A stretch of 64,000 bases of DNA from Acuticoccus sp. I52.16.1 (GTDB taxonomy: Bacteria; Pseudomonadota; Alphaproteobacteria; Rhizobiales; Amorphaceae), in assembly GCF_022865125.1 (NCBI RefSeq), contig NZ_CP094828.1, positions 1,612,001 to 1,676,000 on the forward strand. The letters run 5' to 3'. Below the pieces are notes generated by a model that made no database searches, was not told the DNA's origin, and worked only from the letters and a program-made list of their open reading frames with translations. This document shows, one piece after another, positions 31,706-40,417 of this stretch. How positions within the stretch are numbered: the stretch's first letter is position 1; each line of letters starts with the position of its first letter. The translations under genes and the position numbers were made by a program.

Positions 31706-33271
31706 ATGATGGCTGACGGAAGACATAGCGACCAACACGCTGAAAACCCCGCCGATCCTGCGGCGGCTCGAGCGTCTGATCCTGTGTCCGCCGCGTCGGA
31801 CGGCGACGATGCGGCCGTGGCCGGCGCGCCTCCCGCGCCCTATTCCATCCCGCGTCGCCCGCCGCAGAAGCCGCGAATCATTTCGTTGCGTCTGGTCGAC
31901 CGATTTTTGCGCTTCGGCGATTTCGCGATTCCGCTCGTGGTCGGCATCCTCGTCTCGTGGGTGCTGATGGGCGAGCAGAAGATCATCCAGAACGTGGTGA
32001 TCTGCTTCGCGACGTCGGTGCTCTTCGCGCAACTCTTGGCGCGCCGCGCCGTATACATGACGCAGGCACACGTCTTCAGCATCCGCCTGGTGATGCAGCT
32101 GCTGCAGACGCTGGTCTTCACCTTCGTCGTGGTGACCGCGATCGCCTTCCTGCTCGACGTGCCGGGCTATACGCGCCAGTGGATCCTGTGGTGGTTCGCC
32201 GCGTCCGAGGCGTGCATCTTCGTCTACCGCCTGATGGTGACGATCTCGCTGCGCATCGCCATGGTGCACGGGCGGTTGCAACGCCGGATCGCGGTCTACG
32301 GCGGCGAGGAGAAGGGCGCGAGCATCATCACGCACCTCCTGTCGACCGAGGACCAGCACTACACGATCACCGGCTTCTACGACGATCGCGCCAACCGCGT
32401 GCCGGACGAGATCGACGGCATCCCGCGGCTGGGCGGCGTGGACGAGCTGATCGCCGCCGCGGAGGCCGGCGAGATCGACGAGGTCGTGCTGGCGCTGCCG
32501 CTCTCCCCGCTCGACCGGCTGACCGGCATCCTCAACCGCCTGGCCGGCTCCTCCGTGACGGTGCATTTCGCGCCGGACCCGGTGTTGTGGCAGTTCTTCG
32601 ACCGGCCGTTCGACCATATCGGCGGCGCGCCGATGCTGCGCGCCCTCGCCTCGCCGATCCAGGGGTGGGCCGCGATCGCCAAGTTCGTCGAGGACCGGCT
32701 GATCGCGCTGGTGCTGATCATCATGCTGCTGCCGGTGTTCGCCGTCATCTCGCTGGCGATCTGGGTCGAGACGGGCAAGCCGATCCTGTTCCGCCAGCCC
32801 CGGCGCGGCTGGAACGGTTCACTCTTCACCATCTACAAGTTCCGCACGATGAAGGTCGACAACGAGGACCTCGCCGGTGCCACGCAGGCGACCCGCAACG
32901 ACCCGCGCGTGACCCGCGTCGGGCGAATCCTGCGACGCACCTCGCTCGACGAGCTGCCCCAGCTCCTCAACGTGCTGAACGGCGACATGAGCCTCGTCGG
33001 CCCGCGCCCGCACGCGCTCGGCACCACGACCGAGGGCAAACCCTTCGAAGAGGCGGTGCAGCATTACATGGTCCGCTACCGGGTCAAGCCGGGGATCACC
33101 GGCTGGGCGCAGATCAACGGCTGGCGCGGTGAGACGGACACCAGCCAGAAACTCCTCGGCCGCGTGCGTTACGACATCGAGTATATCGAGAACTGGAGCT
33201 TCTGGCTCGATCTCTACATCCTCATGATCACGCCGCTGGCGCTGATCGTCCGCTCCAAGAACGCCTACTGA
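31706..33271 (+). CDS. Undecaprenyl-phosphate sugar phosphotransferase (exopolysaccharide priming enzyme)
   Basis: A 521-residue polyprenyl-phosphate hexose-1-phosphate transferase of the WcaJ/ExoY class. A Pro/Ala-rich cytoplasmic N-terminus precedes four to five membrane helices, a CoA_binding_3-like domain ([20 protein letters not shown] ... GFYDDR), another helix, and the catalytic C-terminal domain with [44 protein letters not shown] and [15 protein letters not shown]. It starts polymer repeat-unit synthesis by placing a sugar-1-phosphate on undecaprenyl phosphate. Starts TTG 31700, ATG 31706 and ATG 31709 are all in frame; ATG 31706 is a compromise. It leads the plus-strand polysaccharide genes. 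Confidence 0.92.
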   Translation: MMADGRHSDQHAENPADPAAARASDPVSAASDGDDAAVAGAPPAPYSIPRRPPQKPRIISLRLVDRFLRFGDFAIPLVVGILVSWVLMGEQKIIQNVVICFATSVLFAQLLARRAVYMTQAHVFSIRLVMQLLQTLVFTFVVVTAIAFLLDVPGYTRQWILWWFAASEACIFVYRLMVTISLRIAMVHGRLQRRIAVYGGEEKGASIITHLLSTEDQHYTITGFYDDRANRVPDEIDGIPRLGGVDELIAAAEAGEIDEVVLALPLSPLDRLTGILNRLAGSSVTVHFAPDPVLWQFFDRPFDHIGGAPMLRALASPIQGWAAIAKFVEDRLIALVLIIMLLPVFAVISLAIWVETGKPILFRQPRRGWNGSLFTIYKFRTMKVDNEDLAGATQATRNDPRVTRVGRILRRTSLDELPQLLNVLNGDMSLVGPRPHALGTTTEGKPFEEAVQHYMVRYRVKPGITGWAQINGWRGETDTSQKLLGRVRYDIEYIENWSFWLDLYILMITPLALIVRSKNAY

Positions 33272-33275
33272 CGAC

Positions 33276-33293
33276 GCGGGGCGGACGCCCCGC
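33276..33293 (+). terminator. Hairpin after the priming transferase gene
   Basis: GCGGGGC (33276-33282), loop GGAC, GCCCCGC (33287-33293): a perfect 7-bp stem 5 bases after the stop, with no T run. It could be a processing or weak termination site. Confidence 0.4.
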
Positions 33294-33393
33294 TGCGCGG
33301 CAAAGCGGTGGACGAGGCGTCGCCGCCGCCGCCGGTTTACCCGTTGCTAACCATAAAGCGCGACCGTCAGGCCCTGTCTCCTTGGGGCTAGTC

Positions 33394-34212
33394 ATGCGCC
33401 GCGTCGCCGCCTTCGCCGTTCTCTCGCTGCTCTCGGCCTGTGCCGCCGACCGGGGCGAGCCGTGCCCGCCCGGCACCGCGGCCGCGCCCTGCCCCGTCTA
33501 CAAAACGCCGGAGGAAGCCGCGCTGGCGCCGGCCTGCGGGCGCTGCGGCGGCGGCCCGGCGCCCCAGCCGGTGGCCGACTTCTACCCCGTACCGCGCGGT
33601 TTCCAGCCTTGGGCGGAGGGGTTCGAGGGCGACATGCGCTTCGTCGTCGGCGACGAGCTGCGCATCACCCTCCCGTTCTACGACGACGAGGACGTCACGA
33701 CGACCGTCGCGCCGGACGGCAAGGTCTACATCGGCCTCCTCGGCGGGGTCCCGGCGGCGGGCCGCGCGGCGCCGGAGCTGACGCGCGACCTCGAGCGTCG
33801 CTACGCGAAATATCTGCGCTTCCCGGACGTCGGCGTCATCCCCGTCAACCTGTCCAACCGCGAGGTGTTCGTCGGCGGCGAGGTCGGCAACCCGGGCGCG
33901 CTGCCGTTGCGCGGGCCGACGGGGGTGCTGGAGGCGGTCTTCGCCGCCGGCGGGTTCGAGGATACGGCGTACATGAAGAGCGTCGTCCTCATCCGGCGCG
34001 GTCCGAACGACCTGCCGATGATGCGCTTCCTCGACCTGAAGAGCTTCGCCAACGACGGGACGCCGACCGAGAACACGCTGCTCCAGCCGTTCGACATCAT
34101 CTTCGTGCCGAAGAGCCCGATCGCCAAGGTCAATCAGTTCGTCGCGCAGTACATCGAGGGCGTGATCCCGTTCAACCAGAACATCCAGTACACGGTGATC
34201 CCCGGCCAGTAA
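33394..34212 (+). CDS. Polysaccharide export (OPX/Wza-type) outer membrane lipoprotein
   Basis: A 272-residue lipoprotein. The signal MRRVAAFAVLSLLSAC ends in a lipobox (LLSAC). The mature N-terminus holds four more cysteines, including ACGRC. The Poly_export domain begins at about residue 75 (FVVGDELRITLPFYDDEDVTTTVAPDGKVYIGLLG) and is followed by a SLBB-like beta-grasp repeat (EVFVGGEVGNPGALPLRGPTGVLEAVFAAGG). OPX proteins form the outer membrane exit for capsule or exopolysaccharide, working with Wzz/BY-kinase partners such as the one at 29140. ATG 33394 is preferred to TTG 33382. A CtrA-like half site (CTAACCAT) lies about 45 bases upstream. Confidence 0.9.
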   Translation: MRRVAAFAVLSLLSACAADRGEPCPPGTAAAPCPVYKTPEEAALAPACGRCGGGPAPQPVADFYPVPRGFQPWAEGFEGDMRFVVGDELRITLPFYDDEDVTTTVAPDGKVYIGLLGGVPAAGRAAPELTRDLERRYAKYLRFPDVGVIPVNLSNREVFVGGEVGNPGALPLRGPTGVLEAVFAAGGFEDTAYMKSVVLIRRGPNDLPMMRFLDLKSFANDGTPTENTLLQPFDIIFVPKSPIAKVNQFVAQYIEGVIPFNQNIQYTVIPGQ

Positions 34213-34227
34213 CGCGGCGCGGCCGCC

Positions 34228-35154
34228 CTATGCGGCCGCGTGGTTGCGGCGCCAGATCTCGCCGGTTCGCGCCTCGATCTCCTCCACCGCGCGCCGCCGG
34301 CCGACGACGAGCGCCCGCCGCTGGTAGGCGCGCACGAACCGGCGCAGCTCCGGATCGTCCACCTGCGGCACGCCTTTGCGCCACGCGTCGAGATAGCCGA
34401 GGAACATGTTGACGCCGCCGATCACATAAGGCGGCTCCAGCGCCCGGAAGGCGCAGGTGGCGGCGAAGTAGAGCAGGTCGCTGCCCATCACGTATTGCCC
34501 CATCCCGTGCCGACGGCGGCCGACGTGCACGCTGGTCTGGCTCGACCCCATCGGCCGCAGGTGGACGAAGCGCAGCTCCGGGTCGTCCCAGCTGCGCGAG
34601 ATCCAGCCGAGCTGACGCGAGCGGTGGGCGTCGATCGCGTCCCACATCACCATCGGCACGAAGCCGCCGATCTCCCGGAAGCAGGACGTGCGGTAGAACT
34701 TCGTCATCCCGACGGACATCTCGTCGCCCCGCCGCTCGCTGACCAGGGTGCCGTCCGCGCGGCGGTTGTAGGGCTTGCCGCTACAGCTGCCGAGGCGTGG
34801 CTCGGCCTCCATCCGCCGGATCAGCTCCTCGAAGTAGCGGGGCGGCAGCTCCAGATCGAGGTCCATCTTGGTGACGTAGGTGAAGGCGTCGAGATCGAGG
34901 TGGGCGAGACCGGCATTGAACGCCTCGACGACGCCGCCGCCGACGGCGCGGAAGCCGCGGTCCGGCTTCGGCACGACCCTGATCCACGGGTGCTCGCGGG
35001 TGTATTCGGCGAGGATCTCGGGCGTCGCGTCGGTGGACCCGTCGTCGACGATGATCCACGTGTCGGGTCGCACGGTCTGCGCCACCACCGTGTCCAGCGT
35101 ACGGCGCATGTACTCGGCCTCGTTGCGGCACGGTGAGATGATCGCATAGCTCAT
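34228..35154 (-). CDS. Family 2 glycosyltransferase
   Basis: A 308-residue GT-A fold enzyme: YAIISPCRNEAEYMRRTLDTVVAQTVRPDTWIIVDDGSTDATPEI is the nucleotide-sugar domain start, and the DxD-like motif is TKMDLDLELP. A QxxRW-type motif is not obvious. No membrane helices are visible, so it is a peripheral transferase adding a sugar to a lipid-linked repeat unit. ATG 35154 gives the standard N-terminus. It converges on the OPX gene and lies next to another glycosyltransferase on the same strand. Confidence 0.88.
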   Translation of the reverse strand: MSYAIISPCRNEAEYMRRTLDTVVAQTVRPDTWIIVDDGSTDATPEILAEYTREHPWIRVVPKPDRGFRAVGGGVVEAFNAGLAHLDLDAFTYVTKMDLDLELPPRYFEELIRRMEAEPRLGSCSGKPYNRRADGTLVSERRGDEMSVGMTKFYRTSCFREIGGFVPMVMWDAIDAHRSRQLGWISRSWDDPELRFVHLRPMGSSQTSVHVGRRRHGMGQYVMGSDLLYFAATCAFRALEPPYVIGGVNMFLGYLDAWRKGVPQVDDPELRRFVRAYQRRALVVGRRRAVEEIEARTGEIWRRNHAAA

Positions 35155-35262
35155 GGTCTGCCCCGTCTTGCCCCCTGTGCGCGCCTCACGATAGCCGCCC
35201 CGGCGCCGGCCCACGCAAGCCCGCGCCCGTCCGTCGTCCCCGAAGCGCCGGTGCGGCGCCCC

Positions 35263-36552
35263 TCAAGTGGCCGCGATGCGGCGCATGCAGGCGGCGATCC
35301 GCTCGCCCAGCAGCGGCACCAGCACGCCCGTCGAGACCGAGCGCTCGGCCCACGCCTTGGCGCGCCGGCTCATCGCCGCGAGCCGCTCCCGGTCGGCGAG
35401 GAGGGTGCGCACAGCCGCGGCGAGATCCTCATTGCTCTCGGCCACGAGGCCCAGGTCTTCGGCCAGGACCGGGATGCCCTCGCTGCCGATCGGCGTCGTC
35501 ACCACGGGGATGCCCATGGCGAGCGCCTCGATGATCTTCAGCTTGGTGCCGCCGCCACTGCGGATCGGCGCCACGAGCACCGTGAAGCGCTCCAGCAGCG
35601 CCACCGGATCGTCGACGAAGCCGGGCAGCGCCACGCCGACGCGGGCGGCCTCCTCGGCCATCGCCTCGGTCGGATGGCGGCCCATCGCCACCGCCTCGCA
35701 GGCGACGCCCTGCGCCTTGAGGTGGGCGACCACACGGAAGAGGTCGAACGCGGCGCCGACATTGGGATAATAGCCGTAGTCCGCCATGAAGCCGATCACC
35801 GGTGCGGCGTCCGGCCGGGTCCCCTTGGGGTCGACCGCGAAGGCCCAGTCCTGCGCCACGTTGGGCACCGTCACCACCGGCCGGCCGATATTGCGCGCCA
35901 GGATGTCGCGGTCGTCGTCGGACACGGCCCAGTGCTCGTCGACCGCCGCGGCCTCGCGCTCCAGCCGCGCGAAGGCGCGGGCGTCCACCAGGGGGAAGAG
36001 TTTGCCGGGCCAGCGGCGGACGCGGGCCATGCGGTCGTAGTTGACCGTCTCGACATTGTGGTGGTCGAGCACGATCTGCGCATCGTCGAGGCCGAACGAT
36101 GCCCGCAGGACGTAGAGCGACAGGCTGCCGAGGACGACGATGTCCGGCCGGTGGGCGTCGAGCGCGGCGCGCGCGGCGTCGAGCAGCGGGCCACGCTGGT
36201 ATTTCTCCATCCAGCGGTTGCGATTGGCGAGTGCGGCGCGCAGGTGCACCGCCCCCTTCTGCAACTTGGAGCGGTCCGGCGCGCTGACGAAATCGGCCGC
36301 GAACCGCTCGCGCGTCGCCACCTCGCCGGCCGGGTCCGCGTCGCGTGACAGGACGAGGAAGCGCACGTCGGCGTGCTGGGCCATCGCCTGGCCGATCGTC
36401 TGGATGCGCACGCAATAACCGTTGCGCGCCGGGCGGGGGGCGGCCATCGTCACGTAGGTCACGCGCGGGCGTCGGGGGGTCTGCTCGGTCACGGAAGGGT
36501 GAGCCTTTCGCGGATCGGTCGCCGGTCGGTGCGCAGAAGCGTCATATAGCAT
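35263..36552 (-). CDS. Family 4-type glycosyltransferase
   Basis: A 429-residue GT-B fold glycosyltransferase. The N-terminal Rossmann half begins RVTYVTMAAPRPARNGYCVRIQTIGQAM; the C-terminal half contains VIGFMADYGYYPNVGAAFDLF, LPGFVDDPVALLERFTVLVAPIRSGGGTKLKIIEALAMGIPVVTTPIGSEGI, with the E-x7-E signature region in KIIEALAMGIPVV. It transfers a sugar in exopolysaccharide assembly. The start is uncertain: ATG 36552 adds a 20-residue leader to GTG 36492, and neither has a strong ribosome-binding site. Confidence 0.85.
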   Translation of the reverse strand: MLYDASAHRPATDPRKAHPSVTEQTPRRPRVTYVTMAAPRPARNGYCVRIQTIGQAMAQHADVRFLVLSRDADPAGEVATRERFAADFVSAPDRSKLQKGAVHLRAALANRNRWMEKYQRGPLLDAARAALDAHRPDIVVLGSLSLYVLRASFGLDDAQIVLDHHNVETVNYDRMARVRRWPGKLFPLVDARAFARLEREAAAVDEHWAVSDDDRDILARNIGRPVVTVPNVAQDWAFAVDPKGTRPDAAPVIGFMADYGYYPNVGAAFDLFRVVAHLKAQGVACEAVAMGRHPTEAMAEEAARVGVALPGFVDDPVALLERFTVLVAPIRSGGGTKLKIIEALAMGIPVVTTPIGSEGIPVLAEDLGLVAESNEDLAAAVRTLLADRERLAAMSRRAKAWAERSVSTGVLVPLLGERIAACMRRIAAT

Positions 36553-37007
36553 GAGTGCTTCGCGCGGACGGAAAAGACAAGCGCGGGCGACGCCGCCGCG
36601 GCCTTGCAGAAGAACATGGTTTTCGCATCGTTGCCGACCAGCATGTCGCCGACGAATCTGGCGAATATTGCAGGAGCCGCTATATCCGGAGGAGGGTCGC
36701 CGCCGATGGCGGTGGCCGGGAGACATCCGGGACCGCGTGAGACGGTCGCCGGATCGATCGTGCGGTTAACCTTGGGTGCCGTTTTGCCGCGGGGCACGCC
36801 GCGCAGGATTTCGCGAAGAACCGGCTTGCCGGTACACAGGGTTCGAGCGTTGTTCTACAGCGGCGCGGGACCGGGGCTGCGAGCGGACACCGCCGCGCGG
36901 CCGAAGGTGCGAAAGATGACGCGTGAACGGTGTTGAGCTAATAGACGCAACGGTGAGTAGAAGTTTGAGGTGCAGGTCGTTTGCCGGGGGCCGAGCGAGG
37001 GCGCAAC
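36553..37007. other. Gene-free divergent region
   Basis: About 455 bases between the GT4 gene (minus) and the PilZ-HlyD gene (plus). No open frame here looks like protein. It is less GC-rich near 36920-36980 and presumably contains the promoters of both exopolysaccharide transcripts. I see no clear palindrome. Confidence 0.45.
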
Positions 37008-39524
37008 ATGAGCGCTGACGAGGACGAGCCACTCAGACGCTCTATCGCCAGCCGTCTCCGGCGTCGCCGCCGGCCGCCCGACGCACAACCCGCCCCGGCG
37101 GCGAAGGAGGAGTTCGGCTATGCCGGCTGGACGATCCATGTCGACGGTTCGGACGGTGAGCCGGCGATGCCGACCGCCCACTTCGACCCGCCGCTGACCT
37201 CGCGCCTCGCCGATACGCCGCAGGCGGCGACCGTCGCGGCGGACGAGGATGCGCCGCCGCAGGCCAGCGCCGCGCCGCCGCGCGAGACCGACGGCACGTT
37301 CGACCCCGTGACGACGGACGTCTTCCCCGAGCGAGCGCCCCGTGCGCCGATCACCGCCCGGTACGCCACGCGCCCCGCCGCCGAGCCCACCGAGTGGGTG
37401 CCCGCGCCCGACAGCGCGCCCGCCCCGGCGAACGACGCCCCGTCCACCGCGCAAGCCGCCGCCGACACCGCGCCGAGCCCGCAAAGCCCCGAGGCCCCGG
37501 CCGGCACGGCGCCCGCCGACGCGGCCGGCGCCCACGGCGCGGCGACCGATACCGAGGCGCAGACGTCGTCGGCGACGCGGCCGGCATCCGAGGTGCCGAC
37601 CCCCGCCACAGATGCGACGGCGACGCAAACCGCAACCGCCCAAGACGAGGCGCCGGCGCAGCCCACCGACACCAACAGCCCCGACACCGCCGACGCGGCG
37701 GATGCCGTGCCGCACCCCGTTTCGGCGACGCCCCCCGAGAACCCCGCGCCGGCCGCCCCCGTCGCGACGACGGATGAGGCCTCGAGCGCCGAGTTCGCCG
37801 CGCAGGCGCAGCCCTCCGACCTCGACGCCTCAGCCACCGCCGACGCGGCGACGACGGAGGCGCAGCCGGCGACGGAGCCGCAGACGGCCTCCGAAGACCC
37901 GGCCCCCGAATCCACCACGGCGCCGGCGGAGCAAGCATCAAGCGCCGCATCCGACGCGCAGACTGAGCCCCCCGGCCTCGACGCCTCAGCCACCACCGAC
38001 GCGGCGACGACGGAGCCGCAGACGGCCTCCGAAGAGCCGGCCCTCGCATCCGACGCGCAGGCGGAGCCCCCCGGCCTCGACGCCCCAGCGGCCGCCGGCT
38101 CGGCGACGACCGAGCCGCAGCCGACGACGGAGCCGCAGCCGGGCTCCGAGCCGGCCGACGGCGTGGCGGAGGCGCCGGCGGGGGGAGCGCGCGCTGCGGA
38201 TGCCATTCTCGCGGACGGGCCGGCCGATGCCGCACCGCCGGAGCACCGGCTGCCGCCGATCGAGGCGCCGAGCCTCCTGCCGCCGCCGCCTCCGTCCTAC
38301 GCGCCCCCACCGCCTCCCCCGCCGGTCGACACCCAGGACGCCGACGACGGCGCGAGGACCGGCCGGCGCGGACGACCCTCGCCGCGACCCAGCCGGCGCT
38401 CGCGCATCGCCAGCGCCGGGATGATCGCCCCACCCGCCCCCGCCATCGACAGCGGCGAGCACAATCGCCGCGCACAGCGGATCGAAGGGGGCGGCAGCGT
38501 CGTCATCGCCGGCGAGCTGTTCGACCTCGTCGACTGGTCCGTCCTCGGCATCTCCGTCCGCTCCGACCAGCAACTCTACAAAGTCGGCGATGTCGCCCCG
38601 CTGGAGCTGGAGATCGACCTCGGCGATTACGCGGTGAACCTCGACATCGTGGGCGAGGTGATGAACCGCAACTCGCAGCGCACCGGCTGGCGCTTCCGCG
38701 ACGCCAGCGAGGCCCAGCGCCAGGTGTTGCGTTCCCTCTCGCACGCCGTGCTCACTGGCCGGCCGTTCGCCGCCCCCCGCCCGCAGGAGGCCAGCGCCCC
38801 GCCCCCCGGCGCCAAGACACGGACGCGGCCGCCGCGCGAGCCGCGCCGGCCGTTCTTCAGCCCCATCGGGGCGGTGATGTCGCTCCCCTTTAATGCCGCG
38901 GTGATCGCCCTCGTCTCCGGCGTCGCGATCCTGGCGATGGACGGGCCCAAGCCGGCCTTCCTGGAGCGCTCCGAGGACGCCCCACCGCCGGTCCAGGCAC
39001 AGATCGCCGCCGTCGCCGTCGAGCGGATCGCGCTGGTGGCGGATCAGTCCGGTCTGCTCGTGGCGTGGGAGGGAGAGCCGGGGCAGCCCTTCGCCGCGGG
39101 CGAAGCGCTCGTCACCCTCGCCAAGGAGACCGACGAGGCCGAGGCGCGCGTCATCGTCAGCCCCTGCGACTGCGTGCTGGCCCGCATCATCGCCCGCCAA
39201 GGCGAACGAGTGGAGGACGGCACCACCATCGCCCTCCTCTACGCGCTCGGCGTCGAGGGGCACGTGCAGGCGATGTTCGCCTCCGAAGAGGCACCGCGGC
39301 CCGGCGACCGCGTCGAGATCGACCTGCCCTATTCGGGCGAACACGTGAGCGGCACCGTCGCCGAGGTGGGTGAGCCGCGCGATCCGGACGCCTTCATCGG
39401 CCTGCCGCGGAACGAGTTGCGCGCCCCCGGCCGCGTCTACGCCAAGATCGAGACCGACACGGGCCTGCCCGCGGCACTCGCCGGCAGCCCGGTCGTGGTC
39501 AAGCGCGACCCGCCGAAGACCTGA
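37008..39524 (+). CDS. PilZ-TM-HlyD protein with long low-complexity N-terminus (Alg44-like)
   Basis: An 838-residue protein in four parts. Residues about 1-95 are charged; about 95-475 are an Ala/Pro/Thr/Glu-rich disordered region with internal repeats and a polyproline stretch. A PilZ domain follows with both c-di-GMP motifs: R487-x3-R491 in NRRAQRIEG and D509-W-S-V-L-G514 in DWSVLGISV. A membrane helix lies near 626-645 (FNAAVIALVSGVAILAM), then an HlyD/lipoyl-like hairpin domain (LLVAWEGEPGQPFAAGEALVTL, VIVSPCDCVLARIIARQGERVEDG) to the end. PilZ-TM-HlyD is the layout of Alg44, the c-di-GMP sensor of alginate polymerisation, so it probably makes this region's polymer c-di-GMP dependent. 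GAGGGC precedes ATG 37008. Confidence 0.85.
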   Translation: MSADEDEPLRRSIASRLRRRRRPPDAQPAPAAKEEFGYAGWTIHVDGSDGEPAMPTAHFDPPLTSRLADTPQAATVAADEDAPPQASAAPPRETDGTFDPVTTDVFPERAPRAPITARYATRPAAEPTEWVPAPDSAPAPANDAPSTAQAAADTAPSPQSPEAPAGTAPADAAGAHGAATDTEAQTSSATRPASEVPTPATDATATQTATAQDEAPAQPTDTNSPDTADAADAVPHPVSATPPENPAPAAPVATTDEASSAEFAAQAQPSDLDASATADAATTEAQPATEPQTASEDPAPESTTAPAEQASSAASDAQTEPPGLDASATTDAATTEPQTASEEPALASDAQAEPPGLDAPAAAGSATTEPQPTTEPQPGSEPADGVAEAPAGGARAADAILADGPADAAPPEHRLPPIEAPSLLPPPPPSYAPPPPPPPVDTQDADDGARTGRRGRPSPRPSRRSRIASAGMIAPPAPAIDSGEHNRRAQRIEGGGSVVIAGELFDLVDWSVLGISVRSDQQLYKVGDVAPLELEIDLGDYAVNLDIVGEVMNRNSQRTGWRFRDASEAQRQVLRSLSHAVLTGRPFAAPRPQEASAPPPGAKTRTRPPREPRRPFFSPIGAVMSLPFNAAVIALVSGVAILAMDGPKPAFLERSEDAPPPVQAQIAAVAVERIALVADQSGLLVAWEGEPGQPFAAGEALVTLAKETDEAEARVIVSPCDCVLARIIARQGERVEDGTTIALLYALGVEGHVQAMFASEEAPRPGDRVEIDLPYSGEHVSGTVAEVGEPRDPDAFIGLPRNELRAPGRVYAKIETDTGLPAALAGSPVVVKRDPPKT
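37818..38150 (+). repeat. Imperfect tandem repeats inside the PilZ-HlyD gene
   Basis: Three diverged copies of a unit encoding PxxLDAS/P-A-x-x-x-x-ATTEPQ are visible, beginning near 37818, 37975 and 38073. The first two share nearly identical DNA over CTCGACGCCTCAGCCACC and onward, so the low-complexity region grew by recent duplication and its length may vary between strains. Confidence 0.7.
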
Positions 39525-39644
39525 CGCCCCCCGCCCGCCGCTGCAAAAACGAGACGCTACGGCATTCCAGCGCGCATAGCTTCGCGCTATCGTCCGCCCG
39601 CCGCGGGGTCTCGCCGCGACCGGCCCCTCCCCCTCGGATTTCCT

Positions 39645-40382
39645 TTGACCCTCGACCTCCCTTCCATCGCCGTCTTCGCCTTCGCCGTCGCGCTCTTGGG
39701 CCTCTCCAAAGGGGGTCTTGCCGGAATGGGGATGATGGCGATGCCGCTCCTCCTCCTCGTCATGCCGCCGCCCGTCGCCGCCGGGCTGATGCTGCCGATC
39801 CTGATGACCCAGGACGCGCTGACGATCTGGATCTATCGCGGCAAATGGGACGTGTGGAACCTCAAGATCCTGATCCCCGGCGCCATCGTCGGCATCGCCA
39901 TCGGCCTCGTCTCGTTCGCGGTGATGCCGGAGCGGGTGCTCCTCTTCGTGCTCGGCGCGGTGACGTTCGCGTTCGCGCTGCGGGGGCTGCTGGCGGGCAA
40001 GGCGCCGGCGCGCGTGCCGCATCCGGCGATCGGCGTCTTCCTCGGCGCGGTGTCGGGCTTCACGTCGACCATCCTGCACCAGGGCGGCCCGCCGTTTCAG
40101 ATCTACATGCTGCCGCAGCGGCTACCGCGTGACGTCTTCATCGGCACCACGGTCATCTTCTTCTGGGCGATCAACCTGATGAAGCTGCCCGGCTTCATCG
40201 CGCTCGGCCAGCTCACACAGCACAATCTGATGATCGCGCTGGTGGCCGCCCCCTGGGCCCTCTTCATGACGTGGGTCGGCTCCAAGATCGCCCGGCGGAT
40301 CGAGGTGGAGCGGTTCTACGTCATCATCCACTGGCTTCTGTTGCTCGTCGGCGTCAAGTTGCTGGCCGACGCGCTTCTTTGA
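39645..40382 (+). CDS. TauE/SafE family sulfite/anion exporter-like membrane protein
   Basis: A 245-residue protein with about eight hydrophobic helices in two related halves, the pattern of TauE/SafE (DUF81) transporters: LGLSKGGLAGMGMMAMPLLLLVMPPPVAAGLMLPILMTQD in the first half and GAVSGFTSTILHQGGPPFQIYMLP in the second, where the G-x-P-containing loop recurs. These proteins are implicated in sulfite, sulfonate or small organic anion export. The start is TTG 39645 with only a weak ribosome-binding site; no ATG gives a better N-terminus. It precedes the erythronate-dehydrogenase-like gene by 35 bases and may be co-transcribed with it. Confidence 0.83.
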   Translation: MTLDLPSIAVFAFAVALLGLSKGGLAGMGMMAMPLLLLVMPPPVAAGLMLPILMTQDALTIWIYRGKWDVWNLKILIPGAIVGIAIGLVSFAVMPERVLLFVLGAVTFAFALRGLLAGKAPARVPHPAIGVFLGAVSGFTSTILHQGGPPFQIYMLPQRLPRDVFIGTTVIFFWAINLMKLPGFIALGQLTQHNLMIALVAAPWALFMTWVGSKIARRIEVERFYVIIHWLLLLVGVKLLADALL

Positions 40383-40417
40383 CGGCGCATCCAATCGACA
40401 CGAGAAGGGGAGGAACC

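Noticed and set aside
33345-33353. CtrA-like half site CTAACCAT upstream of the OPX gene
   Set aside because: Seven of eight bases match a short consensus and no second half site at the right distance is visible; not enough to call.
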